Source: Pigoraptor chileana (Eukaryota > Opisthokonta > Filasterea). From it: DNA of 64,000 bases. Every line of letters starts with the position of its first letter. The first letter of the stretch is position 1. The stretch spans positions 1 to 64,000 of the forward strand of contig CALSCR010002184.1 of the NCBI GenBank assembly GCA_943704495.1, given 5' to 3'. Shown in pieces: positions 19,651 through 34,800 of this stretch. The notes under the pieces were generated by a model that ran no database searches, was not told the origin of the DNA, and saw only the letters and a program-made list of their open reading frames with translations. The position numbers and the translations under genes were made by a program.

Positions 19651-20745
19651 ATGGCCTCCGTGTTGATCTTCCGCGGCCACACTGACTCGGTGTCCGCCGT
19701 GTGCTTTCGCCGCGGAGAATGCCGACTGGTCACTGCGTGCAGCTGCGATCGACATGTGTGCACATGGGATGCAGCGACCGGAAAATGCATCTCCGACACA
19801 GAGATAGAGAGCTCCCTCTTCCCGCACGCAATTGCCTTCTCCCCTTTGGGTGATTTGTGCGCTTTTGCGTGCGACTCTGCAGTACATGTCCGCCTCACCG
19901 ATGATGTCGGAAAGGTCTTTAAGACGCTGAAAAACGACGTCGGGGACGTTGAATTTCTGGCCTTTTCTCCAAACGGTCGGCTCCTTGCATCCGTACCCCG
20001 TTTGAAACGACATTCGCCAGCGAAAATAGACTTGTGGGATCTGGAGACTGGGAAGCTAGTAAGAATGATTTCCCACCACGACACCCACCCTGCCGAGGCA
20101 GAGGAGGTCGCCTGCATCGCATTTACACCCGATGGAACGTATCTCGCATCTGGTGGCAGTATGAATATTGTGCATTTCTGGGACGTCGCAACCGGTGAAC
20201 ACGTAAAAGGCTTCTCTGGCTGCGGCGGAAGAGTCTCGGCCGTGTCGTTTTCTGCAGACGGAGCCTCTCTTGCGATTGGGGGCAGCAACGGCATCCGCGT
20301 GTGGGACTTGGGCACATGCGAGTGCGTGCTCAGCACGGGGGACAGGAACGGCGTTCCACTGAACAGTAATACATCAACAATGTCCTTCAGTCCCGATGGA
20401 CGCAGCCTCGCATTCGGCAGCGGCGACGGAACTTTAACAATACTGGACATCAAGACGACAAAGGCACGTGTGTTTGGCGGCCACTGTAAAGAGATATCGG
20501 CGGTCGCGTTCTCTTCGGATGGGCGCAAGCTGGCCGCTTCTTGCTTGGACGGCACGGTGCAGGTGCGCTCCGTCAGCGGAGGCACTCAGGCCCTCGGAAG
20601 CGCAGCAGCGTCGGTGGCGTCCGTAACATTTTCCGTTGTTCTGGGGCTGTTTGTGTTTTTTGGGTCGCTGGTTGCGTTTCGTTATTTCGGGAAGCGTCTG
20701 GCACGAGCGTATTACGGTGACGATGCCACTTGCCCGCTTCACTGA
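19651..20745 (+). CDS. tail-anchored WD40-repeat protein, intronless
   Basis: Single open exon of 364 aa. About seven WD40 repeats run from residue 5 to about 315; the best-formed units end in CTWDAATGKCI, IDLWDLETGKLV, VHFWDVATGEHV and IRVWDLGTCECV, each preceded by a blade with FSPDG- or FSADG-type turns. One hydrophobic helix (SVVLGLFVFFGSLVAF, about 328-343) lies near the C-terminus, followed by about 20 polar residues, so the propeller should face the cytosol on a tail-anchored membrane protein. SEC12/PREB share WD40 plus a C-terminal anchor, but their characteristic motifs are missing, so I do not assign that name. It is the only clearly intronless gene here, which fits a retrocopy or a bacterial-type WD40 acquisition. 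Partner and function are unknown. Confidence 0.85.
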   Translation: MASVLIFRGHTDSVSAVCFRRGECRLVTACSCDRHVCTWDAATGKCISDTEIESSLFPHAIAFSPLGDLCAFACDSAVHVRLTDDVGKVFKTLKNDVGDVEFLAFSPNGRLLASVPRLKRHSPAKIDLWDLETGKLVRMISHHDTHPAEAEEVACIAFTPDGTYLASGGSMNIVHFWDVATGEHVKGFSGCGGRVSAVSFSADGASLAIGGSNGIRVWDLGTCECVLSTGDRNGVPLNSNTSTMSFSPDGRSLAFGSGDGTLTILDIKTTKARVFGGHCKEISAVAFSSDGRKLAASCLDGTVQVRSVSGGTQALGSAAASVASVTFSVVLGLFVFFGSLVAFRYFGKRLARAYYGDDATCPLH

Positions 20746-21496
20746 TACCAAATGGCACATGTGTGATGCATCCGGCGTTGCGCATTCAAAAATCAGCTTC
20801 CGATAAAATTGTTGTGTGTGTGTTGCTGTAACTGCGCGACTTTGTTGTTCCAATGCTCTTGTCTGTTGTGTGTTGCTCACATGAATCTTTGAAAATGCAT
20901 CCGTGTGTGTGTGGATCCAACCTTGCCGACATTCACTGTAGACCTGCCACACAATCATACGCAGACAGTGTTTGTAATTGTAATTCATGTGGACCACTAT
21001 ATCTAACTCCATCCCAACCGATCATAAAGCCGTGAGTCTACCCGCACCCGTCCGTAGTACTTGGCATGCCGTGAAGCTTGGCATATCATGGCTTTTTTTG
21101 GCGGCACGCTTTCCATCCGACGGCTGTTGCGCCGGAAGCTGCGGCAGACTTTCCGCCGCTGAATCACCCTCATTGTGCGCCCCTCCACTGCGTGCGGTGG
21201 CAACGGAGCTATCCGAGGTCCATTCGTGTTTAGAGCCGCTCTCATTGATTTCACCTTCCATGTTGGAAAGTGGGAAGTAACGCCACTCCGGCACGTGCCC
21301 AATAATACCTGATCACGTGCACGATCACGTGCCTGCAACTCCAGATCAAAGTGGGCTTGTGCCGGTGCTGGCGGCCCAGTTCCGGCCACCGCGATCAGCT
21401 CATCTAAGTGAGCACAGCGCGATAGAAAGCAGATGCGCGCTCAGTCGGCAGTATTTAGTATTGGTGGTGCCACTGGTGCACTGTGAAAAAGCAAGC
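20746..21496. promoter_or_regulatory. intergenic/promoter region of the PRA1 gene with paired CACGTG
   Basis: CACGTG occurs at 21314-21319 and 21326-21331, each within GATCACGTGC, about 170-185 bp before the PRA1 ATG. Open frames across 20987-21389 overlap on both strands and are not convincing genes. Confidence 0.4.
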
Positions 21497-23060
21497 ATGC
21501 TCTCCGAGGTGCGCGTGTCGCCTGCCGAAGTGCAGTCGTGGTTGCAGCGGGCGAAGGAGTGGAGAGCAAATCACTTACAGGACATACGACCTGCCAAGGA
21601 ATTCTTCGATGTCAAGAGCTTCAGCAAACCAGCAACTGCTGCCGAAACGGCATCGCGTCTGAATTCCAACATTCGCAAGTTCCGCACCAACTACGTATTG
21701 GTGACGTTTGGGCTGTTTGCCTATTGCCTGTGAGTTACAAAGCATCCGCACATGCACATACATATGTACACCCAACCACCCAGACACGTAGTCACAGACA
21801 CATACACATACACTCACAGACACAGACAGACAGACACATCCACAGACACATACTCGCACACTCACTCACACTCTTACACACACACCATGCCCATTGACGC
21901 ACATACTCACAAACACGCATAAGCCGACCTACACATACAATTTGCGCTACTCCTCTATCAATCTATTCACAATAAGCAGATCTCTCCTTAATTTCTGTAG
22001 AGTTCCTGCCTGAGACACTGACTTGAATCCTGCATCTTGTGTAATTTCGGTCTGGCAGATCAACTGAATATTATAGTATCACAGACGTCTTCGCGCACTT
22101 AAAACGTACTTCATTATTTTCCAACGATATAGGATCACATCGCCATCTCTTCTTTTTGCCGTAATTATTCTGTCCGCACTCGGCCTTTACATTTCGATAC
22201 GTGGGCCTGATGCGCCCCTCGCTGTTGCTGGTGAGTGAGTGAGCCATATCGCGCCCAAGGGTCCAGGTTCAGTACCCTTGATCGCGCCTGAAAATGAATT
22301 ATGTGTTGCCTCTCTCACTGACACAACCCACGCGCGCCTTCCCTCGTGCACACACACACACAACTGCAATGTTGTACAGGTCAACAGTTTTCGCAGCAAC
22401 AGATGTATTTCGGCCTTCTTTTGCGTGGGTTGACTGTGTCTGCAGAATTCCAGGGTCACCCGTTAATCTATGCCATGTGTGCTTGTTGCTCTAGTTTTGC
22501 CGTCTCGGGAGAGAATTTGAGAGAGCATAGCTGTTTGAAGCAGTTGTGACCGTCACCATTCAAGTTGGCGTTGTTGGCCTCGCGTGCGTAGGCACAGCTT
22601 CTGACACTATATGTAATTCTCCTTCTACTGTATGCACTGCATTCTCTGGCGATTGCAGTTGGGCTTCCTCTACTATACATGGCCTCGGCAGGGACTATCG
22701 TCTTTTGGGTCATTGGTGAGTGCCTGATCGGTGGCCGCTCAGCCCAATTACACCCCACATACACACAAACACACTCACACACTACATACATACACACCGA
22801 AACCCTCCGCCCTGCCTGTGATTCTGTGGCCCATTTTCTTCCTTTTTGCCGGGACTGAGTTGCTGGTAACAATGCAAGCAACTTCACATTTGGCTGACTG
22901 GGGATCTTCCACATTATGTGGGCAGCAGCCGTGCCGGTGTTGCCTCAATTGTCTAATCCTTTGTGTGGTCTTGTGGGTTTGTCTCACTGCAGGCGCCTCC
23001 ATTTCGCTGATATTGCTCCATGCAGTCATGTTCAACTCGCCATCATCGTCACTCGTATAG
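21497..23060 (+). CDS. PRA1-family (prenylated Rab acceptor) membrane protein
   Basis: Small four-helix membrane protein of the ER/Golgi that binds prenylated Rab GTPases. Exons 21497-21729, 22133-22230, 22544-about 22591, 22659-22715 and 22993-23060 give about 167 aa. The soluble N-terminus carries the family pattern (RPAKEFFDVKSFSKP, then RLNSNIRKFRTNYVLVTFG), followed by two hydrophobic hairpins (SPSLLFAVIILSALGLYISI; VVTVTIQVGVVGLACV; LPLLYMASAGTIVFWVIGAS) and the typical ISLILLHAVMF ending. The junction after the third exon is doubtful: the canonical GT sites nearby give the wrong phase, while a GC-AG intron starting at 22592 restores it. The exon order and C-terminus are firm; that junction is not. 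Confidence 0.85.
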
Positions 23061-23384
23061 TACAAGTGTGCCTGACCATCACTTGCTAATATTAAAAGCG
23101 CGTCGTTGACAAAGGCATACACACAGTGTGCTATTTGATGGTCTCTTCCTCCACAACAACACAAACCAGAATAGACTGCCACTCTTCAAGATGCAGCACC
23201 GGCACAAAACAAGTGGGCATTCGTGCACACAAAAGGCAGCGTAAATCAACGGTTTAGTCTGTACAGAGGCAGATCGCGCGGCCAGACGCAAGCCGCGCCG
23301 GTCCACTCCCAAAAAACACGACCGTCGCAAGGGCGACACGCAGGCGCAATTCTAAGCATCAATCAAGACATGACAGAGAGCGAC
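23061..23384. other. intergenic, convergent 3' ends
   Basis: About 320 bp between the PRA1 stop and the RPS27A stop. It would hold both 3' UTRs; nothing else is recognisable. Confidence 0.6.
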
Positions 23385-25872
<2,488 letters not shown>

Positions 25873-28800
25873 ATGACGCTCAATTTGTCATTGCTGGTTG
25901 CATCCCAGATAAGCTATCTGGCTTCCAACTTGAGCAGGAAGAATTACAAGAGCAGCGTTGCCGAAATCACACATGTAGGTCATCGTATTAATATCAGCAA
26001 ATAGTGTTTTGCTATGTGATGCTGCTGCTGTGGCTGCGCATGTGCCTTTATTTCATGCACATTGTGCTGTGTTATGGCGAGGGGCCTTTGCGTTTGGCAT
26101 CCCTAGGATGTGTTGTGGATCACTCTGCACTGTTCCCCCGCACTCCCGCTTTCGCCTCAGCCTCTTCTGACGCTGTAAATTGCCTGCTAGCTCACGTCTC
26201 TTTGTTGTATGTGTGTGTTTTTACATCATCTTTCTTTGCAGCTTGTTGAGCTCTACGGACTCGACGCACATGCTTGTTTGCTGCGTTGTCTGCTGAAGCT
26301 CATTGACTTTGCGGAGAACGCCAAGGCCAGTGCAAATACCAGGGACCAGTTTCAGATCCAACTCTTGTCCCAGGAGATTGCCTCGGTGCTGGAAAGGCCT
26401 AACTTTGCCACTATCCTCTGCCTCGCGTTCCAGCCTATCAGCGACACTACTCCCTCGCAGCGAGTGTGAGTGTGATATCGCGGCTGTGTGAAACCTGCAT
26501 TTTGAATATCAGCAAATAGTGTTTTGCTATGTGATGCTGCTGCTGTGGGAATCGCGTGGTACTCATGGGTCTTGTTGGTGTTTGCGTTGTCTTTCGTGTT
26601 TGTGCCGTGTGAGTGAGTGATTGGCGTTGCGATTTTTGTGACGTCCGGCAAGTAGCTTGTGTGTAATTGAATCAAGACGGACAGTAGAGGGCCTGCAACC
26701 TGGCTTTTGTTGCCCTTTTGCGTGTTTCTTGTTCCTCTGATGTTCAATGGGAATCTCTTTTTCGAATGACATCACCAAAATGCGCAGAGTGACACCGACA
26801 GCCCACTTCTTCAGCCAATTTTCGCGATTGCTGAAGCTCTCTGTAGCGCAAGAAGTTGCTGTTGGATTTGCTCTCCTCAAGTCGACGGATAGCGATCTTA
26901 CATCACAAGGTGTGATTTATTGGAGTGCTTGTCTAATTTGCGCCAAAAAATGATGATCATCCCGCCTGTATCAAAATTATTATGAGCGGAAGTTATAGTC
27001 TCTCATTAGTATCATTTTTTTGTGGTTGTGTTGTTGCGCTGCAATCACAGCGAGCGCATACGTTAAGAAGCGAGTCCCTGAGCTCGCTAGACAGGGCGTC
27101 CAGAGCTTGCACCCGTCGACACTCACATTCCTCGCACACGAGATCGATGCGCGGGGACGGGAACTTGGAATCTCAGACGAAGACAGCGTTTCTCTAGTAG
27201 GGACGATGCAGCGAGTGTTTCCACAGAAGAACGTGCCGTACCACCTGGCGCCCGTTGTGTATCCTGGCCGGCACGAGGCACCGGCAGACAGGTCGGTGAT
27301 GATGCCCATGTAGCGGTGGTCCTCTGGGATTTATTAATTGCGGATCAATATGTCTACAGTTGCGTCTCTTGCTTTATTTGATGCCCCCCCCCCCCCCCCC
27401 CCCCCCCCTCTAATGTATTTCTTGTTCTTTTCAATATTGCATTGTTTGTTTTTTGTGTTGTTTGCGTGAATGCATCCGTGCCTTCACTCTGCAGGCTGTA
27501 CGATGCGGACACGGCAGGCCCCCTTCGCGGGATGCAGGGAATGGCGCCATCAGCTCTCGCGGACCTTTTGCGGGAAGCCGGATATCACAGCTGCGCCACC
27601 CCAGCCGCAGCACGTGACCTTGTATCGCAGTTTGGTGAGGGTGACGTCACTCCCGGGTCGGTTGCGCGAGTGCTTGGTATGATGGCAGGGACCACCAGTG
27701 GCCTCGAGGATGGCGCACCGCCGCTTCAGACGACGCTTGTGCTGTCAAATGCCCCTTGGGAGCGCAGGAACGACGGATCGTCAGAGACAAAAGCAACGTC
27801 ATGGAATGTCGATAATCTTGTTGATGCCATCCGAGATTTGGTGTGTGATTGTTGTTTTCGTATGCACCTGCATTGTGCCTGCCTCATTGTTGCTCGTGCG
27901 GCAACACCCACCGATATCATTTTAGAGCCACTTGCAAAGGGGACATTGCACTGAGCATTTTGTGCACGCGGCTGGTCTTTGGAACCTTTGGTCTGTGCAG
28001 CACCCGAAAGTCAAGTGGACGGATGTCATGTACGCCCTGGACTTCCCCGGATTCTTCGTCTCGGAGGTTGATGGGCTGTCACTCATTATATCCGCGTTTC
28101 GACGGGCGACAAAGGTTCGTTTTGAATGCGATCAAACTTCTCTGCCTTTCTGGTCACCCCTTATGGTCATTATTCCCATTCGCTTGTTCTTGTGGCATCC
28201 TGCAGTGTAGTGCGTGCGCTGCTGTCGTCCATGTCCTCACAGATAGTCGCGTCTTCTGCTTGCAACTTGCTTGTGCTCAGGAGGGCATTCCAAGCGACGT
28301 CTTTTTCCGCGATTGGAACAACCGGCGAGGCCAGCTTTCGTTTTTGCGTGCTGCCCTCGTCGCTTCTCCGGATGTGCTCCATTTCCCTACGGGAGCGCGC
28401 CGAGTGACTGTGGACCTTCTCAAGGGTATCAACATTGCCGACCCCTCGGTTATGCCGTGGACATCAATCGACTTTATTGAGGCACTTCTCCGTATTGGTG
28501 ATGGCGACCTCTACGCACCGACTCGTCTTGTCTTTGAGCACGGCATTTCGCGATGCCCAGAGGTGCTCATGATCGGACTAGGCCAGGCCAGTGTGAGTGT
28601 CGTGCTTGAATGGTGATTGCATGTATGTGTGCATTTGTGTGTTGTGGCTGTGTGATTGTAGCCGTGCGCGTGTATGTATGTGTGTGTGCGTGCGTGACCG
28701 CTAATTAGCTGCAGCCCATGGATAACATATGTTTGTAAGCAGATAATTCTTTGCATATTTAGAACACCACTTGCGACACAAAACACTAACCTTTGTATGT

Positions 28801-31800
28801 CTCGTATGAACTGCGACATTGTGCATATGCAGACGGCCATGACGTCGTTGCAAGAAGATGTAATGACTGCGATACTCCCCACATTCCTCGGCTCGCACCC
28901 CAACTCCGGGGTTGTGCTGCAGCGCGTGTGGCATTCGCGCCGGGACTTTATTGTACGGCGGCTTGCGGATTGGCACAGGCGCGACGCGGACCAACAGCAG
29001 GTGCTCCTGCGAATCCTCGACATTGTGCAGGATCTCAAGGCCGTCAACGCATTCCTCGACGCGCGGCCGTTTGCGTTTGCCGTGGAATTTGCCGCGTTTG
29101 CATCACGCCGCGATTTTGTGAACCTCGACATGTGGCTCGCTGACCACATTTCCGAGCACAAATCGCCGTTTGTGCGGGCTTGCCTCGGGTACCTGTATGC
29201 GCGTGTGCCTAAGCGGGCAGGTAATGGCGTCACGGTGGCCCAAGCACAGCCGGAAGCCCTGTCTTCAGTACTGAAGGCAGTGCAAACAAACTCGTCGCTC
29301 GTTCCGCCCGAAGCGCAAGACGAGCTCAGGGAAGTGCTGGCATTCTATGGTGGAAGTGGTCCCGGTGGACGCCAGTTGTCGTCGGCTGCGGCAGCTGCTG
29401 CGGCTGCTGCTGCGGCGTCGATTCAGCACACAAGCGCCCCCGAAGCACCATCGCAGTCGGTGTCATCGCAGAACCACTCTCACTCTAGCGCAAATGCAGC
29501 GCCGGCGGCAGCTGTGGCGACGGGCGCAGGAATGGACATGACGTTTTCACCTGAGATTGAGGAAGAAGCCAACACGTATTTCCAGAAGATGTACAATGGG
29601 CGAATGACAGTGGAGGAGCTCGTGTCGCTTCTGCGCACGTTTCGCGCGTCGCCCGTCCAGAAAGAACAGGAAGTCAACGCGTGCATGCTCCGCAATCTGT
29701 TTGAGGAGTACCGCTTCTTTGGGACGTATCCTCCGCAGGCCCTCTCGCTCACAGCGGTCCTCATTGGATCGCTCATCCAGCACCGGCTTGTCGCACACAG
29801 CGCACTTGGCACTGCTTTGCGGTATGTCTACGAAGGACTTCGCCAGCCCCCCGACTCACCGCTGTTTGGCTTTGGCGCAACGGCCCTTGACCAGTTTCGC
29901 GGGCGGCTACTCGAGTGGCCCTCGTACTGCCACCTCATTGCGTCGCTGGGACATTTCTCGCAGTTTCCGCCGGTAATATCGGCTGTGATAGAGAAGGGCG
30001 TGCGTTTGTACCATGCTGGCGGCGAGAGCAATGATGATCATGCCATGAAGATCGCCACCGGCCGCATTTCAACATCGCGTCCGGGGCAGTCGTCCGAGCC
30101 GCTCCCCGGCAGCCCCGCACGTGCGGGTGCACCACGTGATGTCCAGCGCGTGGCGGGTGGCGTTGGGATGACCGGGGCGAGTGTCGCCAGTCCCGCCGCC
30201 GCCCGTCTCACCAATTTGGATGCTCGCACTCCGATGTCCCCGCAGCCCTCTGGATTCGGGATCAGCGCCAACATCAACACGCTCCTAGTCGCCGCGGAAT
30301 CAAGTGGCATTGACCGTCCTGTGGAGAATGTCGAGGACAAGGTGCACTTTCTCTTCAACAATTTGTCGTCGACTAACCTCGATCAGAAGGCGTCGGAGCT
30401 GCTCGATCTGCTTGGCCAGACGCACTTTCCGTGGCTGGCTCAATATCTTGTCGTCAAGCGTGCAAGCATCGAACCCAACTTTCACCAGCTGTATCTGCAG
30501 TTTGTTGACGCCATGAAGTCCCCTGTCTTCAACGAGATTTTGCTTCGCGAGACACTTACCAACGTGCGCGCGCTTTTGCGATCGGAAAAGATTGGATCGA
30601 GTGCGTCATCCTCGGAGCGGTCCCTGCTGAAGAACCTTGGTAGCTGGCTTGGCCTGCAGACCCTGTCGCGTAACAAGCCCATTTTGCACCGCGATCTCCC
30701 CCTGAAGGAGCTACTGTTGGAGGCATACGAAAGGGAACATCTGCTGTATGTCGTGCCGTTCATTGCCAAAGTGCTCGAGGCATGCAAGAGCCGAGTGTTT
30801 CGCCCCCCGAATCCGTGGCTGATGGCAATAATGTCGGTGCTGAAGGAGCTGCACGGGCTGCCCGATCTCAAGCTCAACCTGAAATTCGAGGTGGAGGTGC
30901 TGTGCAAGAACATTAGCCTCGACATCAACGAGATATCCCCGGCGACGATTCTCAAGCAGATTCAACTGCATCCGCGCACGTCGCGGAGCCCCGGTCTCAC
31001 GCCACAGAGCCCGCTCACCGTCGCCACGGCGAACAAGCTCGCCCAGCTGGCTACGCATGACCTTGGATTTGCACTTCCCGCACACGCGGGTGCGTCTCCC
31101 TTGTCGCCGACGAGCAGTGCCGCAAACGCCGCCGCGGGGGGTGTGCAGGTGCCCACCCGCCAGCCCAACTCGATCAACATGGCAGCCATCTCGCCGTCGT
31201 CGATTGCGACGGTCGCTCCGTTTATCTTTGTGAACCCCGCGATTTTGCTGTTTCAACAACAGCCGCAGCTCAAGCAGTGCATCCAGGTTGCGCTGGAACG
31301 GGCCATCCAGGAAATCATCTCGCCCGTCGTCGAGCGCTCGTGCACAATTGCGTGCATCTCGACACGAGAGCTCGTGCTGAAGGACTTTGCCCTTGAGCCC
31401 GACGACATTCGCCTGCGCAAGGCGGCGCACATGATGGTCCAGAATCTTGCGGGTCGCCTGGCGATGGTGACGAGCAAGGATCCCCTGCGCCAGAGCATTG
31501 CCACGCACTTCAAGGCCCTCATTCAGAACAATCTGCACGTGGTCACCCCCGCAGACCCGCAGCAGCTCGGGTCGCTCGTCGAGCAGGCCGTCCAGCTCGT
31601 TGTGACGGACAATGTTGACCTTGCGTGCGCGTTTGTCGAGAAGGCTGCAATGACAAAGGTCGTTGCCGACATTGATGAACAGCTTGCGCATGCCGTTGCC
31701 ATGCGACGTCGCTTCAGGGACCGTGGACAACTCTACCACGACGCCACGGCGCTTTCGAACCCGCGTGTGCAGTCGCTCCCCGAACCCCTCCGCCCAAAGC

Positions 31801-34800
31801 TCGGTGGTCTCGCCCCGCACCAGCTGGTGGTTTACGAGGAATTTGTCAAGTTTGCGCCTGCGTCGACGGCTGCTTCGTCGGTCGCCTCTGGCATTGGCGC
31901 TGTCGCGCAGCCCGGCGGGGCGATTGCGACATCGGCCAGTGGCAAGGATGAGCTTGCATCGCAGCTCAAGGGCATGGGGATCCACGAGGGAGGTGTAAGC
32001 GATGCGCTTCACGGCCAGTTTGTGGCGGCACTCGAGAAGATTCTCGCCGACATTGGCAAGGTGCTTAATCAGAATGCCGGCGCTGCGCTGTCGTCGATCC
32101 CTCCCAACCACGAACTCTACGCGCTTGTCCGCCAGATTCCGCTGCTCGCAGCGCAGTCGCAGGCACGCGAGGATGCTGCGTCTGGAGCTGCAATCCGCGT
32201 GGTCAAGGCGCTGCTGGACGGCGAGACGACGCTCGCAAGGGACACGTATTTGACGGCACTGAACAGCCTCGCGGAGGTCAGCAAGCGCGTGCCACGTGAC
32301 GTTGCCATGTGGCTTGCCGCCGGTGAGGATGACTATCGGTTCCACGTGGACACTGTCGCACTCCTCATCCGCTTTCGCCTTGTGTCATTGCAAGAGTATG
32401 ATGCGGGCCTTGCTCGTCTCGTCGATGCCGCCCGCAATGCGTCGACTGTCGACTATGCGATTAGGCTGATCCGCCACTGCTTGTACGACGAGGGCATCAA
32501 CGCGTCTGGCATTGCAGTTGATCTCCACCTGACTCTGGACGCACTTGGCAAGCAAGCGTCGCGCGGCCGCGTGGCACCCGAGCTGCTTGCAAGCCTGCAG
32601 GAGGCCATGCGTGCGACCGAGAAGGACGACTCTCTGAAGCTCGGCGGAATCGGTGGCATGGGTGTGCAAGGACGCATGGGGGGAATGGGTGGCATTCTCG
32701 GGGTGGGCGTGGGCGGCGTGCCTCCGTCTGTCCCTGTGATGCCTGTGGAGATGTCGCTGGGCCCGATGGGCGCGGGCATCATGGGCGTCATCCCGAACGC
32801 GGACGACCCGTCTGGACTCCGCGAGCAAGCGTTGTTTGCGATTGAAGAGTGGGTGCGTATCACGCAGTCCCCTGCGCAGACAGAGAAGATGTACACTGCC
32901 TTTGTTGCAAAGTTGCAGGCGCAAGGACTGCTCAAGACGGACGACACGACCAGCCGCTTTCTGCGCATTTTCGTCGAGCTCTCTGTCGAGTCGTTCCATG
33001 CCAGCCTGGACAAGGCACCCAAGCAGCCAGCATACCAGGTGGCCGATGGCTTTACAAAGCTCACCGTGCTGCTGATCAAGTACATTGGAGATCCCACGAA
33101 CCCCGGCCCCAAGATGGCATTGCTGGTGCGCGCCCTGACTACCGTCTACGATGTGCTTCTCCGCGACTACGAGCGCCGCAAGACGCGTTTTAATCAGCGC
33201 ATCCACCTGCGTCTCTTGCTGAATCTGCTCGTCGATCTGAACGCGGCCGATCCCGTGCTCGATCCGATCAACTTGCAGGTGCTGTCTGCGTTCAGCAACA
33301 CGTTCCACATGCTGCAGCCCAGCCGATTCGTAGGCTTTGCTTTTGCGTGGCTGGAGCTCGTGTCGCACCGCGTGTTCATGCCAAAGCTCCTCCGCATTGG
33401 GAACCAGAAGGGATGGCCGCTGTTCCAGCGCCTCCTCGTCGACCAGTTCCGCTTTCTCGCCCCGTTTCTCCGCGTCGCCGAAATGACGGAGCCCACGCGC
33501 GCGCTCTATAAGGGCACGCTGCGCGTCCTCCTCGTCCTTCTCCACGATTTTCCCGAGTTTCTCTGCGAGAACCACTTTGTATTTTGCGACGTGATCCCGC
33601 CGACGTGCATCCAAATGCGTAACCTGATTCTAAGCGCGTTCCCGCGCAACATGCGGCTGCCGGACCCCTTCACGCCCAACCTCAAGGTGGATCTGCTGCC
33701 GGAGATCAACCAGCTGCCCCGCATCTTGTCGAATTACACTGCGGCGCTGCAGCAGAACAACTTCAAGCAAGATGTGGACGTCTACCTCAAGACGCGCGGG
33801 CCGGTTTCGTTCCTCCTCGACCTGCGCACGCGTCTGCTTCTGTCGCCGGAGGAATCGGCCGTTGCGGGGACGCGGTACAATGTGTCGCTGATAAACTCGC
33901 TGGCGCTGTACGTCGGTGTGCAGGCCATCGCCCAGTCGAAGTCGCCCCAGGGTGCGTCGCCCATTACACACAGCGCCCCGATGGACATATTCCAGCAACT
34001 CATCGTCGACCTCGACACAGAGGGTGAGTCTGATGGTGCAGTGTCTTGTGTGTTTTTGTGTAGCATGTTGTGTCCTGTGTGTTTGCTGCGCGTGCATGTG
34101 ACCTGTGTGGGACGTGTGAACTATGACATATTTATATGTAATGTGTATGTGAGTGTGTGTGTGTAATGGGGATGTTGTTAAATGCCGCCTCGCTGACCGG
34201 TCTGCACCAATACCCGATTTTGCGCACCACAGGCCGCTATCTTCTCCTCAACGCCATTGCGAACCAGCTGCGCTATCCCAACAGCCACACGCACTACTTC
34301 AGCTGTGTGCTCCTGTATCTTTTTGCGGAGGCCAACCAGGAGATCATCCAGGAGCAAATTACGAGGTGCGTTGCTGTGTGTGTGTTTGTGTGTGTGTTTG
34401 TGTGTGTGTTTGTGCCTTGATTTGTATTTATTTTATCTGTGAATAATGGGATGATATTTCCCGAATGCCGATGGGGGGGGATCTCATGAAGTTGATTGAG
34501 TATGCATTTTGGGCATTGTTTATTTTATCCACATACGATTGGTCATTTCCAGAGGACATTTTGCATGACATCATTGGACTGACCTTAATTCAATACACGT
34601 ACTCACCCATCCACACTACTTTTTCCATCGCTCACTGCACACACACACACGCATACATACACCACACACGCACACTACACACGCAGGGTTCTTTTGGAGC
34701 GGCTGATTGTGCACCGCCCGCACCCGTGGGGACTCCTCATCACCTTCATTGAGCTCATCAAGAACCGCTGTTACAACTTCTGGAGCCATTCGTTTGTGCG

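Noticed and set aside
19651-20745. Assignment of the WD40 protein as SEC12/PREB
   Set aside because: Only the general layout (propeller plus C-terminal helix) agrees; SEC12-specific motifs were not seen and the repeats look like generic WD40 units.
30711-32345. 544-codon minus-strand open frame
   Set aside because: Fully antisense to the conserved CNOT1 exon 8; the amino-acid mix (Arg/His/Leu-rich) is typical of a shadow frame.
32385-33614. 409-codon minus-strand open frame
   Set aside because: Antisense to the NOT1 C-terminal domain, which is strongly conserved on the plus strand.
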